From Verrucomicrobiota bacterium (lineage in GTDB: Bacteria > Verrucomicrobiota > Verrucomicrobiia > Chthoniobacterales > Chthoniobacteraceae), in the NCBI GenBank assembly GCA_026398235.1, contig JAPLTE010000088.1:1-52796 (forward strand): a stretch of DNA of 52,796 nucleotides, read 5' to 3'. The stretch's first letter is position 1. Each line of letters opens with the position of its first letter. A program made the translations under genes and the position numbers. The notes under the pieces were generated by a model. It was given only the letters and a program-made list of their open reading frames with translations, was not told where the DNA came from and did no database searches. This document shows, piece after piece, positions 7,700 through 16,327 of the stretch.

Positions 7700-8920
7700 T
7701 CAGGGCAGGCGCTCTGATGCCTGTTTTTCTGCGCGGTAGAATGTGGGTCGCGCACGCCGAAGGAGCCCCAGAGGGTAGTGGGCCAGATAGCTCCACTTCC
7801 TCAAGGTCACCGGTTGCGCATCCCGAACCGCTTCCAAAAAGCGCTGCATGGAGGCCTGCATTTCGTGTTCTTGCACGTGCTTGTAAACGGCCTCCGCCTC
7901 TTGCCGATACCCGCTGGGGCTGAGGCTCAGAATGCGTTCGATTTCATCAATGACCTTTAATCGCGGAGGAGCCAGATCTGCCGGCCCCAGGCTGCCCTTT
8001 GGGAATTGGTACACGGGCCCCCATGTCAATCCTTCCAGATCGAAAGGAGCCGCTGTGATATTCGGGACTTTGAATAGTGCCGCCTCGAAGATCGATGTTC
8101 CCATGCCCACGAATACGGAGGCGTCGGCAAGCACCTGCCAAAAGCGGTTGTAGGGAACTTCGCCTTCCAGCGTGATCGCGTTTTCCAGATTGCATTGCCG
8201 GATCCGGTCCCGCATCGGTGCTTCAAATTCTCCTTTTCCGTAGACGGACCAGGTGACTGCGTGCCCTTTGTCCAAAAGGCGCCGCACGATGTCGATCATG
8301 TAAAAATTGTATTCCTTCATTGGGGAGAGCCGGCCTACAGAGACGATTTTTCCCGCCTTTGGCTGGCGCACGGCCGGGAGAAATTCGTTGGCGTCCATCG
8401 GGAGCGGCCACAAGATGGCGCTTTGTTGGTACAGAGCGCGCAGTTCGTCTAGTTGGTCCTGACCGCAAAAAAGGCGGGCGCTGGGCGGGATGCATTCAAA
8501 AAAATTGCGGAACAGCAGGGAAGGTCTTTCCCAAGATGGCCACCCGGCTGCGGAATGGTCGCGAAAGACAAAGGGGTTATAATTTCCCGCGATGACCTTA
8601 CAGCGGTTTCCAAAGAAGGACGCCATTTGGCAGGCGATCCAGGAGGCTTGCACATCAAAACTCTTGATGACATCCGGTGGGGAGATTTTGCACTCTTTGA
8701 GAATCTTGCCCGCGTGGAAATAATAGTAGAGCTCTGCGTAGCGCGGGCCCAGGGCAAAGACTTGGACTTCCTTGGGAAGAAGATGCCCCCAGTCATCCAC
8801 CTTTTTCGCAATAAACGTGACTTGGTTTCCTTCCCTGATCAGCCAGCGGGACATTCGCGCGATCAGCGTTTCGATGCCTCCCAAGATGCCTGGGCTCGAA
8901 TAGATGAATAAATAATGCAT
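7700..8920 (-). CDS. Glycosyltransferase family 4
   Basis: 406 residues with the GT-B layout. The N-terminal SSPGILGGIETLIARMSRWL is the usual GT4 acceptor-domain loop. The C-terminal domain begins near IVSVGRLSPMKEYN and contains GTSIFEAALFKVP, the nucleotide-sugar-binding region. It should act at the cytoplasmic face, adding a sugar to the lipid-linked repeat unit of the polysaccharide. It lies 5 bp after the GT2 gene upstream in the operon. Donor and linkage are unknown. The last 80 bp before the adenylating enzyme start are non-coding. Confidence 0.9.
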   Translation of the reverse strand: MHYLFIYSSPGILGGIETLIARMSRWLIREGNQVTFIAKKVDDWGHLLPKEVQVFALGPRYAELYYYFHAGKILKECKISPPDVIKSFDVQASWIACQMASFFGNRCKVIAGNYNPFVFRDHSAAGWPSWERPSLLFRNFFECIPPSARLFCGQDQLDELRALYQQSAILWPLPMDANEFLPAVRQPKAGKIVSVGRLSPMKEYNFYMIDIVRRLLDKGHAVTWSVYGKGEFEAPMRDRIRQCNLENAITLEGEVPYNRFWQVLADASVFVGMGTSIFEAALFKVPNITAAPFDLEGLTWGPVYQFPKGSLGPADLAPPRLKVIDEIERILSLSPSGYRQEAEAVYKHVQEHEMQASMQRFLEAVRDAQPVTLRKWSYLAHYPLGLLRRARPTFYRAEKQASERLP

Positions 8921-8925
8921 GGCAG

Positions 8926-9906
8926 TTATCTAGTGATAAGGGATTGGAGGGAGCCTCTCCATTTTTGGTACTGGAAGCGGATATTTTTTGCGGCGTTCGC
9001 GCCGAGTGCCGCTTTGAGCAGGGTGGATTGCCACGCGAGCGTGGGCGGTGCGAGTTGGCCGCCGAGCGACATTGCAAGATCTTTCGCCCGCAGGAGCAAA
9101 TCCGGCTCGTCTGGGTGGATGTAATTCAGGTTGGTCTGCAAATAGATGAGGCACGCTGCGCGCACACGCTCTCTATCCTCCATGGATCGCAAGTGGCGGA
9201 TGTGCAGTTCAACGGAAAGCAACTGCGCTTCCCTTTTTTGCCTTGAGAGGCCGATCTGGCTGAGGCTGCCCATGCCCGCTGCTCGATAGTAAGTCTTGGC
9301 TTCAGGTACGAAGTGCACGCGTTGGCTGGCGAGGAGGACCCGGCTGAAGTATTCTCCGTCATCATCCACCCAAAGCCGCGTGTCCCAAGGCCCGGCGGCT
9401 TCCGTCAACTCCCGGCTGACGAGCCACGCCGTCGTTTGCATATAGATGTTCTGCTCCATTTTCCGCAGCATCCATTCCACGGACTCCAGGTCGCACCAGA
9501 GCGCGGTTGGCGTGAACCTGGCTCGCTCGGGTCGTTTGGTGAAGCGCCCCCATGCGCAGGAGAGCAGGGTTCGGCGGCTTTCCCCATTTTGCAGCGCTTC
9601 CATCTGCTTTTGGATTTTGTCCGGAGCCAAAAGGTCATCGGCATCCAGCCATTGGATGTAATCGCCCTGGCATTGGGCGAGTAACGCATTCCGGGCTGCC
9701 GATGCACCCTGGTTGGGCTGCGAAAAGATCGCAATCTCCGGGGATGAGAACTGGCGCGCAATGGCGAGTGTGTCGTCGGTGGAGCCGTCGTCCACGATCA
9801 GGATTTCCTTGTTTGGCCACGTCTGCCCTGCGGCGGAGCGGATTGTTTCCACGATCCATTTTCCCGCATTGTAGGCGGGAATGAGGATCGAGACACGGGG
9901 AGCCAT
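8926..9906 (-). CDS. Glycosyltransferase family 2
   Basis: 326 residues with a GT-A fold. VSILIPAYNAGKWIVETIRSA is the standard GT2 start, DDGSTDDT binds the nucleotide, and WLDADDLLAPDK carries the metal-binding DxD motif near residue 90. The C-terminal part (from about 200) is helical and not distinctive. No membrane helices are evident, so it is probably a soluble or peripheral cytoplasmic enzyme building the repeat unit. It is separated by 47 bp from the secreted beta-helix gene upstream and 5 bp from the GT4 downstream. Confidence 0.92.
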   Translation of the reverse strand: MAPRVSILIPAYNAGKWIVETIRSAAGQTWPNKEILIVDDGSTDDTLAIARQFSSPEIAIFSQPNQGASAARNALLAQCQGDYIQWLDADDLLAPDKIQKQMEALQNGESRRTLLSCAWGRFTKRPERARFTPTALWCDLESVEWMLRKMEQNIYMQTTAWLVSRELTEAAGPWDTRLWVDDDGEYFSRVLLASQRVHFVPEAKTYYRAAGMGSLSQIGLSRQKREAQLLSVELHIRHLRSMEDRERVRAACLIYLQTNLNYIHPDEPDLLLRAKDLAMSLGGQLAPPTLAWQSTLLKAALGANAAKNIRFQYQKWRGSLQSLITR

Positions 9907-9953
9907 ACTTCGAGAAATAACCCTCGTGAAGCGCTGGATCGTCGTTCGCTGGC

Positions 9954-11774
9954 CTAGGGAGTCACCTGTAAATTTTTGGGCGGCTGAGGCGTCGCTCCCG
10001 AGCTGGGGGGATTCGTGCCGTTGACAAACCGGTACCCTGCGGGAATGCTTGCGGGAACAACTGCGGAAGGGTTCGCCGGGTCAATGGGCGGCCAATTCAG
10101 ATTGCCGAACCATGCCGGTTTCGCGGTGAGATAATAGCTGTTTGGCAAATTGCGATCCGATATCGTCGGATCCCATTTCTGGGTGCCGCTGACAATGTCC
10201 CAGTTCCCATGGTTGATCAAAGTAGTGGACGGTTTGGTGCTCTCCAGTGCCGCCCCGCCCCCGTCCCCAGCGCCGGTATAGCCAAGGCTGAATATATAGC
10301 GATAGGTGTCGTAGCTGCGCGAAGCGGGGGCGACGACCATATAGACTCCGTTGTTGGTTTTGAAGTAGGGATCCCCCAGTACATTCCCGACGATGTTGTA
10401 ATAGACCGATGCGAAATCCAGGTTGATGGCCCGATTTGCCTGGTATTGCCGCCAGGTGGAGCCAGTCACAACCGGCCCCCGGCCCGTCAAGGGCGGATTC
10501 GCGGTCGATGTTCCCGCGATGTAATTGCGAAAAGCCGTGCCATGACTTGAAGAGCCCCAGGTGCTGTCCGGGTGGAACGAAAGCGCGTAATTGCCTTCCC
10601 ATAAATTAAATGCCGGATGCGCGCCGTGACAGGAGAGGTCCTGCATCAAGACGTTCGGGCTGTTCGAGTCGAAAGTCTGCGTGGAGTAATTGTAACCGAT
10701 TACGTTCCCCGACGCGCCCCAGTTGAGCATGATCGAGACATGAAGGCGCCAGAGGATATTGTTTTCCACAAGGCAGCCGGAAGTTTTTTTTGCGAGAAAA
10801 ACACAGGCGTCTGTTTGTCCCGGCGTATGCAAGTAGGCGTCGTGAAAATAGCTGTCGCGAATTTCGCAGCGATAAGAAGTATAGCAATCCACATGGTCCC
10901 CGTCCGCATAGTCGTCCTCCACGTTTTTGATCCAGCAGTAGGCGCAGGCTGTCATGTTGAAGTTGGCCGTGTATCCGGTGTTGTTGCAGCGCACGGTCAA
11001 GTTTTCCACCCCTGCGTTTTTGACCACCGGCGTCACGACGACCGCCTGCGGGGTCAGTGTGGACTTATAATCGGTATAGAGGCCGGGAGAAATGCCGATG
11101 GTCGTGCCATTGACGGACGTGACCTCCACCATCTGCCCCATAGCCCTTGTCCCGCTGGCGCGGCTTGCCCAGGTGCAGGACCCCTCGTTGCCGACAATGG
11201 TCACAAAAGTGCTGTCGTTGAGTTCATCAATCATCAAATAACCGCCGACGGTGACGCTGCTCGCGTTGTCGAGTGTGATCGCAGTGGAGCCGGCCGTCAG
11301 CCCTCCCGTGATGTTGTGGATGGGTGTGGGCGGGGTTCCGTAACTGTAATCATTCGTCGAAGCGTTGAAGGCAAAGACACCCCTTCCGCTCCCGCGGGCA
11401 TCGATGACGGTCTTTCCCGGGCCGTCCCCCCGAACGGTGATCGGTGCGTTGATGGTGAGCATGCCGGTCACGCGGTACGTCCCGGTGGGGATATAGACCA
11501 CCTGATTTGCCGGGCAGGCATTAATGGCCGACTGGATCGCGCTTGTATCATCATGCGAGCCATCCCCAAGAGCACTATATGGGGCGTTCTTTACATTTGC
11601 AAAAATGGTCGTCCTGGTGGGCACTCCGCCCGGGATGCCGGTATTTCCCTGCCAGGTGATGCGTCGATTGGCCGGGATAATCTCGCCCAATCCCGCGAGC
11701 TGCGAAAGCAAAAGGAAAGCAATCGCGATGCTGAATTTTCCTCCGAGCCGATTTTGGAGCCGATGGTGTTTCAT
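9954..11774 (-). CDS. Secreted pectate-lyase-like parallel beta-helix protein
   Basis: 606 residues from the ATG at 11774; a GTG at 11798 would add 8. A signal peptide is visible (FSIAIAFLLLSQLAG, then a cleavage region near LGE). The Pectate_lyase_3-type start is clear: YSALGDGSHDDTSAIQSAINAC, then VVYIPTGTYRVTG. Repeated short beta-helix turns follow (for example AYCWIKNVEDDYADGDHVDCY and CEIRDSYFHDAYLHT). The C-terminus is Pro/Ala rich (SGATPQPPKNLQVTP). Families with this fold include lyases, hydrolases and epimerases acting on uronic-acid-rich glycans, which fits a locus that makes an acidic sugar. Catalytic residues cannot be assigned by eye. It probably trims, modifies or frees the finished polysaccharide outside the cytoplasm. 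Confidence 0.85.
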   Translation of the reverse strand: MKHHRLQNRLGGKFSIAIAFLLLSQLAGLGEIIPANRRITWQGNTGIPGGVPTRTTIFANVKNAPYSALGDGSHDDTSAIQSAINACPANQVVYIPTGTYRVTGMLTINAPITVRGDGPGKTVIDARGSGRGVFAFNASTNDYSYGTPPTPIHNITGGLTAGSTAITLDNASSVTVGGYLMIDELNDSTFVTIVGNEGSCTWASRASGTRAMGQMVEVTSVNGTTIGISPGLYTDYKSTLTPQAVVVTPVVKNAGVENLTVRCNNTGYTANFNMTACAYCWIKNVEDDYADGDHVDCYTSYRCEIRDSYFHDAYLHTPGQTDACVFLAKKTSGCLVENNILWRLHVSIMLNWGASGNVIGYNYSTQTFDSNSPNVLMQDLSCHGAHPAFNLWEGNYALSFHPDSTWGSSSHGTAFRNYIAGTSTANPPLTGRGPVVTGSTWRQYQANRAINLDFASVYYNIVGNVLGDPYFKTNNGVYMVVAPASRSYDTYRYIFSLGYTGAGDGGGAALESTKPSTTLINHGNWDIVSGTQKWDPTISDRNLPNSYYLTAKPAWFGNLNWPPIDPANPSAVVPASIPAGYRFVNGTNPPSSGATPQPPKNLQVTP

Positions 11775-11863
11775 AGGATGAAGATATTGAACCGACACCG
11801 CAGAGGAGAATCGAGGAACGCGGATCTTTTGCGCCTGACAAAAAGCCTAGTCACCGCGAACGG

Positions 11864-12757
11864 TCATTCACTGAGGTATTTATTGCCTAGCGGCATGAGT
11901 CCGAAAAACGTCAGGAGCAATCCCGCATGATCGAACAAGCGCATCAAATATTTCATGAAGATGTGTTGGCCTGCAAAGACCAGGAAAGGAAGGGCAAGAC
12001 TGTAAAGGATGCATGCGGCGGCGGACTTCGCGAAGCGATATCCATCGGCATAATGCCTCCGGTTCTGCCCCCGCAGCAGAGCCCGTTTTAGAATGTAGGA
12101 GCGCTTAAAGCGGGCAGGCGACACCAGCTCAAAAACGACTGCTTCATTGCACCAGGTGAAAATGCGTCGGCTTTCCATCATCCGCCGGAAAAAGTCGTTG
12201 TCTTCGCCGCCATCCCCGAACTGTGGCCGGAACGGTTCGGGGATTTCCCGCAAGATTTCACGCTTGAAGAGGACATTGCCTGTCCGGGTCTGGCGCCAGT
12301 CAAGGACCGTCCCGGTGGAATGCGCGTGCCGCTCGCAGAATTTTCCGCGGATGAGCCAGGAAGGCGGCTTCTGTTCAAAAAACGGTTTCACCGGCCCCAG
12401 GACGCCATCCGAATGATGCGCTTGGCAGGCAGTAAACAAAGCCAGGAGCCAATTTGGTTCGGGGAGTTCATCGTCATCAATGAATGCCGCGTAATCCCCT
12501 TTTGCAAGGTCCAGCGCTTTGTTTCTTGCCCGTGCGATATTCTGCTCAGGCTCGACGCAGTAGGTAAGAGCGGGACCGCTGCCTGGAAAATTTTCCACAA
12601 TCGAGCGGGCAGATTCCAAACGGTCGTTGTCGGCCACCACAATCGAGTAACTGAACCGGCCCTCCGTTTGCTGGCAGCGAAGTCTTTCCAGCAAGCGGGC
12701 CAGCAGAGCCGGGCGCTTCCAGGTGCAAATGCAAACGGTGATGTGAGGTAGGGTCAT
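11864..12757 (-). CDS. Glycosyltransferase family 2 with C-terminal membrane segment
   Basis: 297 residues from the ATG at 12757, chosen because AGGA precedes it and the GT2 start ITVCICTWKRPALLARLLERL follows at once; the open frame extends 70 codons further without homology. Motifs are DNDRLESA, NIARARNKALD, AFIDDDELPEPNWL (DxD region), GNVLFKREIL and GGEDNDFFRRM, the acceptor-side ED motif. The C-terminal 60 residues hold one or two membrane helices (ACILYSLALPFLVFAG and HAGLLLTFFGLMPLG). Its start is 11 nt after the stop of the AsnB-like gene. It is a membrane-associated transferase of the polysaccharide pathway. Confidence 0.9.
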   Translation of the reverse strand: MTLPHITVCICTWKRPALLARLLERLRCQQTEGRFSYSIVVADNDRLESARSIVENFPGSGPALTYCVEPEQNIARARNKALDLAKGDYAAFIDDDELPEPNWLLALFTACQAHHSDGVLGPVKPFFEQKPPSWLIRGKFCERHAHSTGTVLDWRQTRTGNVLFKREILREIPEPFRPQFGDGGEDNDFFRRMMESRRIFTWCNEAVVFELVSPARFKRSYILKRALLRGQNRRHYADGYRFAKSAAACILYSLALPFLVFAGQHIFMKYLMRLFDHAGLLLTFFGLMPLGNKYLSE

Positions 12758-12768
12758 TGCGCCTGTTC

Positions 12769-14598
12769 CTAGTTTGTTTCGATGAGTTGTCTCTGAATAA
12801 GTTCGCAGGTCAGCGCTTGATGGATTTGCAATGTATAATTCTGTGCGCCCGAAAAATGGTTGCAAAGGAGTGTTTCCAGGCTGTTGCCCCGAAGGTAAAA
12901 CCGGCTTTGCGCAGTGGAACCGATCAGCATTTCCTTTACGTATGCGGCGAGTTGGTCGCGGTACCAAACGCGGTAATGGTAAAATTTATGCCGCCCCAAA
13001 TACAGACGCTCCAGACGGAGCGGCTTCAGATGCTGGTCGATGCGGGCCAGCCACTGTGGCATCCCGTAATCATAGGCATATTCTGCTCGCACGGTGAGTT
13101 CTTGATACAGTTGGCGTGCCCGGGTGAGCACCGGCACAGGGCGGTGGATCAGGCCGCGATCTGTGGGGATTTGGCCCAATGCCGCATTGCCTTCTACAAT
13201 GAGGCGTAGCGCAACGTCCGTGCCCTTCAGCGCAAGGTCTGGCGCTTGGTAGATGAGCGCCACAAGGTCGTTGTCGAGATAGGGCGCGCGCAATGTGATC
13301 TGCGATTGCTCCACAGAAAGCCGCGCATAGTGATGCCACGGAACCTGTTTAAAGGCGATGAAAGAGGCCGTGCGGCCGCGCTTTTGGCTTGCGTAATTTT
13401 CAGCGGCCGCCTCGCCCAGGCGGATGAATTCAGGATCGTACAAAGCAGTGCTTAAAGGCCGGGGCTTGAATGCGATGTTGCCCCTGAGGATTTCCGATCC
13501 GTAATTTCCCGTCAGGCGAATGGGCGCTATCTGTTTTGCCAATCTGTTAACGTACAATTCAACGGCTCCCGATACATCCATTGCGCCATCGGATAGATAG
13601 ACGGTCTTTTCTGCCAGTGCGGGAAATTGTCCGAGAAATGCGCCCTCTACCGAAATGGTTTGATGGGGTTGCTGGCAAGCCTTCGCCAGTTTGCGAGCCA
13701 GTTGCACGTCCGCGCAATCACGGTAGGATCCGCCAAAAGTGTAGCAGGGGAGCGTGCCTGGCTGGCAATCCGCCCAAGCCAGAATCAAGCGTCCATCCAG
13801 CCCGCCGGTGAGGGACATTCCGATCTGCTCTCCCTCGCGAAAATATCTGGGCAGGATCGCGCGGAAGGTTTCCTTTAATTTCAAATAATACTCCCGCTCG
13901 TTTAAAATGGGCTGGCATTCCCAGGTCTCCCTTTGGAAATAGAGTTCCTTCTGAATCGGTTCGCCGGGAGAAAAGGTCCATAGGGAGCCTCCGGGCAAAA
14001 GCGAGATCCCGGAAAAAAGAGTCCGATTTTGCAAGACACAGCCGCAGGAACAGAACTCAGCCAAGCTTGGGGCATCGAGTTGCCGGGTGGAAGGCAAAAC
14101 GCTTAGGAGGGATTTGGCTTCCGAGGAAAAATAAAAGGAGTCGGCGGCTTCATGGTAATAGAGCCGACCCAATCCATAACGGTCGTTAAAGAGAAAGCTT
14201 TTGCGCTGACGCATGTCCAGCAGCAGGCCGCTAAACCAGCCGTTGAGTTTTTGGAGAAACCCCATGCCGAATTCTTCATAGAGGTGAACCAGTTGGCTGG
14301 CATCCTCGCCAGTGCATTGGTGTCCCTTGGCCCTGAGCCGCGCGCAATCGCCCGGATCTCCGAAATGTTCGCCGGTGAAAAGAAGGACAATATCCCGGGC
14401 TTCATTCCAGACGGGCATGCAGTCGGAAAATGACCCAGGGTGGGCTGTCCAGCCGCTGCAAACCCCCAGGCGGGCTTGGAAATGCTTTCCGGAAGCATAG
14501 GAGCCGTCGTGCAGCATGCACTTGAGCATCGCGTCCATCCGTCTGTCGTCCGTTGTCGCGCGCAGGTGTTTGCGGATGATTCCTGTGATCCCTGGCAT
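12769..14598 (-). CDS. Asparagine-synthetase-like protein without the glutaminase cysteine
   Basis: 609 residues with the two-domain AsnB layout. The N-terminus is MPGITGII where active class-II glutaminases have MCGI, so the nucleophilic Cys2 is absent. The synthetase domain keeps a pyrophosphate-loop-like MSLTGGLDGRLI at 261-272, altered from SGGLDSS. It therefore cannot release ammonia from glutamine in the usual way and may use another nucleophile or free ammonia, as beta-lactam-synthetase-type relatives do. AsnB-like genes are frequent in capsule and exopolysaccharide loci, where they are thought to form amides on uronic acids or join amines to carboxylates. The FemAB-like gene and tRNA-like sequence lie just upstream. 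Confidence 0.85.
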   Translation of the reverse strand: MPGITGIIRKHLRATTDDRRMDAMLKCMLHDGSYASGKHFQARLGVCSGWTAHPGSFSDCMPVWNEARDIVLLFTGEHFGDPGDCARLRAKGHQCTGEDASQLVHLYEEFGMGFLQKLNGWFSGLLLDMRQRKSFLFNDRYGLGRLYYHEAADSFYFSSEAKSLLSVLPSTRQLDAPSLAEFCSCGCVLQNRTLFSGISLLPGGSLWTFSPGEPIQKELYFQRETWECQPILNEREYYLKLKETFRAILPRYFREGEQIGMSLTGGLDGRLILAWADCQPGTLPCYTFGGSYRDCADVQLARKLAKACQQPHQTISVEGAFLGQFPALAEKTVYLSDGAMDVSGAVELYVNRLAKQIAPIRLTGNYGSEILRGNIAFKPRPLSTALYDPEFIRLGEAAAENYASQKRGRTASFIAFKQVPWHHYARLSVEQSQITLRAPYLDNDLVALIYQAPDLALKGTDVALRLIVEGNAALGQIPTDRGLIHRPVPVLTRARQLYQELTVRAEYAYDYGMPQWLARIDQHLKPLRLERLYLGRHKFYHYRVWYRDQLAAYVKEMLIGSTAQSRFYLRGNSLETLLCNHFSGAQNYTLQIHQALTCELIQRQLIETN

Positions 14599-14618
14599 GT
14601 TCGATGAAATAGCGGGAC

Positions 14619-14689
14619 TGGAGCAGGGAAGGTTCGAACTTCCATTTTCGCAGCGAACTACGACGCTCTACCCATTGAGCTACTGCCCC
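14619..14689 (-). tRNA. tRNA-like gene with a shortened anticodon loop (possible pseudo-tRNA)
   Basis: The minus strand folds as a cloverleaf of 71 nt. The acceptor stem is GGGGCAG with CTGCTCC (one G-U), then TA, a D-arm GCTC/GAGC with loop AATGGGTA, and a perfect T-arm GGAAG-TTCGAAC-CTTCC. The anticodon arm is TCGTA/TGCGA, but its loop GTTCGC has six nucleotides instead of seven. The variable region is only four (AAAT). The discriminator is A and CCA is not encoded. The anticodon is ambiguous (TTC or TCG are possible readings). It lies inside an operon and overlaps the 3' end of the upstream CDS. It is either a decayed tRNA or an unusual tRNA. Confidence 0.6.
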
Positions 14690-15584
14690 GTTCCTGTAAT
14701 TGCTTCCGATAGTGAAATTGATTCCACCGACTTCTGAGGGAGGCGAACCGGTCTTGTGCGGTTTCGGGGATGTAACTTATCAGCTTGCGATGCAGAGAGA
14801 GTTTGAGCGCGAGTCGGCCCCGCAAATTGAGCGGAACGTAGTAACGCGGAATATCCTGTTGCAGGAAACCGTGGTGTTTTTTGAACTCGCCAATTCCCCG
14901 CCTGCTCCAAATTCCGTAATGCAGGTAGGAGATGCCTTTTGCGGCGCACACCTCCACCGCCTTTGCAATCAGCGCGTTGGTGGAAGCTTTGTCCCGCCAC
15001 GCGATCTTGGAGATGATCTGCATCAAACTTGAAGCATTCCTTCCGTGCACGAGCTTGATAAACCCGATCATCTCCTCTCCCTGGAATGCGCCGATGAAGT
15101 CACTCCGTTCCAGATAGCTTGCATGGTCGTTTTGGACCGTCTGGAAATCTTTTCCGTAATGCTTGAAGCGTTTCCCCTGGCGCAACGGACATTCATTGTA
15201 AATCTCCATGATGGCCCGGACAAATGTCTCATCCAGAGTGCATACGCGCAGGTCCACCCCGCCCTTTTGCGCTTTTCGGATCATGTTGCGCGTTTTGTCG
15301 TTGATCTGCTTTTTCCACCAGTGCTCGTAGGTGGTGATGGGAAGCACGGCCAGGCTCTCCGGCTCATGAGGGTAGGGATATTTGGGAATCGGCTCCCCGA
15401 TCTGCTGCAAAAATGTGAACAGGTCGGCGTTGAGCCGGACTGTTTTGAGCTTTTGAAGAAAACATTCCGCGTCATCTATAAAATCATAATACTCCCCATG
15501 CATCCTGGCTGTTTTCAGGAACCGCCCAAAGACGCCGATTTCCATTCCGTCCACAACAGCCGCATGGGATCTCCTTTGATTCAT
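14658..15584 (-). CDS. FemAB/GNAT-like transferase (Acetyltransf_6 type)
   Basis: 308 residues; the ATG at 15584 overlaps the YdjC-type stop as ATGA. The core motif TRNMIRKAQKGGVDLR, near residue 100, is the signature of FemAB-like GNATs. It is followed by FIGAFQGEEMIGFIKLVHG and a second-half STNALIAKAVEVCAAKGISYLHYG typical of the second acyltransferase lobe. FemAB proper transfers amino acids from aminoacyl-tRNA to lipid II, and relatives in exopolysaccharide loci may modify glycans. The last codons (GSSSMGRAS) are read from the 5' half of the tRNA-like gene, and the stop TAG lies in its anticodon arm, so the natural C-terminus may originally have been elsewhere. Confidence 0.82.
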   Translation of the reverse strand: MNQRRSHAAVVDGMEIGVFGRFLKTARMHGEYYDFIDDAECFLQKLKTVRLNADLFTFLQQIGEPIPKYPYPHEPESLAVLPITTYEHWWKKQINDKTRNMIRKAQKGGVDLRVCTLDETFVRAIMEIYNECPLRQGKRFKHYGKDFQTVQNDHASYLERSDFIGAFQGEEMIGFIKLVHGRNASSLMQIISKIAWRDKASTNALIAKAVEVCAAKGISYLHYGIWSRRGIGEFKKHHGFLQQDIPRYYVPLNLRGRLALKLSLHRKLISYIPETAQDRFASLRSRWNQFHYRKQLQERGSSSMGRAS

Positions 15585-16327
15585 AAGCGGGAGGTTTGCA
15601 CGCTTTGGGCATGGGAACCGGTGGTGAGGGTTCCCAGCCGCTGCCGGAAGTTTTCGCTGCTTAAATGGGCATATTCCTCCGCCTCGGCGGGGTGGGTCAT
15701 CAATTCCACATTCGCTATTTTAGCCAATGCCAGAACCCGTTCCAGGCGGTTGTAGCGGAGGCAATCAGAGAGCGCGAAAAAATAATCGGGCATGATGTAT
15801 GCACCGTCCATCCACCAGTGCACGAGCGCCCGGTAAGCCCGGTTTAGCGGTCCCTTTTCCCCTTGCTGGAAGGTGAAAGTCCCGCGCACCCGCTGTCCTT
15901 GCGGGAGGATCTGGTCTAAGAGCATGTTGGAACAGAGGTGCATGTGCTGGTGGCCGTCGAAACGGGAAGGCGGGCGGCCATAAATGCGATGAAACTCCTC
16001 CGCCTGCGCTTCATAGACATATCGGAAAGCATTTCGCAACCGCGGGTGGTAAAAGAGGACCCGATATTTGCTGCCGTTCAGGAAACGGGCGATGCGGTTC
16101 TGGGCATCGCGCAGGCGTGGCGGAGCGGGGCTGGTAAAGGCCTCGCTGAAGTTCAGATGCAGCCCTGTATCCACGCGGTGGCTGAGCGCGATTTCCGCCG
16201 CGCGCTCCGAGTCTTTCATGTAAACCATTGCGCTTACTGAAGTGACCGATCCCAGAGCATGGCAAACAAGGGTGATGTCGGTCTCCTCCTTGGATCGCCC
16301 CCAGTCATCGGCGTTGATAATCAGCAT
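15581..16327 (-). CDS. YdjC/ChbG-family carbohydrate deacetylase
   Basis: 248 residues, the usual size of the YdjC family. Metal and catalytic motifs are present: NADDWG at 5-10 (D7/D8), GLHLN with H57, and DGHQHMH at 124-130. A late THPAE completes the pattern. These enzymes remove N-acetyl groups from short amino-sugar glycans or lipid-linked intermediates, as in ChbG and the hopanoid enzyme HpnK. In this locus it could uncover an amino group on an N-acetylated sugar, which would supply an acceptor for the acyltransferases encoded downstream. Its first 23 nt overlap the end of the polymerase gene. Confidence 0.88.
   Translation of the reverse strand: MLIINADDWGRSKEETDITLVCHALGSVTSVSAMVYMKDSERAAEIALSHRVDTGLHLNFSEAFTSPAPPRLRDAQNRIARFLNGSKYRVLFYHPRLRNAFRYVYEAQAEEFHRIYGRPPSRFDGHQHMHLCSNMLLDQILPQGQRVRGTFTFQQGEKGPLNRAYRALVHWWMDGAYIMPDYFFALSDCLRYNRLERVLALAKIANVELMTHPAEAEEYAHLSSENFRQRLGTLTTGSHAQSVQTSRL

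Noticed and set aside
10617-11930. 437-codon plus-strand open frame opposite the beta-helix gene
   Set aside because: The minus strand has a signal peptide and a clear Pectate_lyase_3 start. The plus frame has no recognisable motif and is a G+C-driven shadow.
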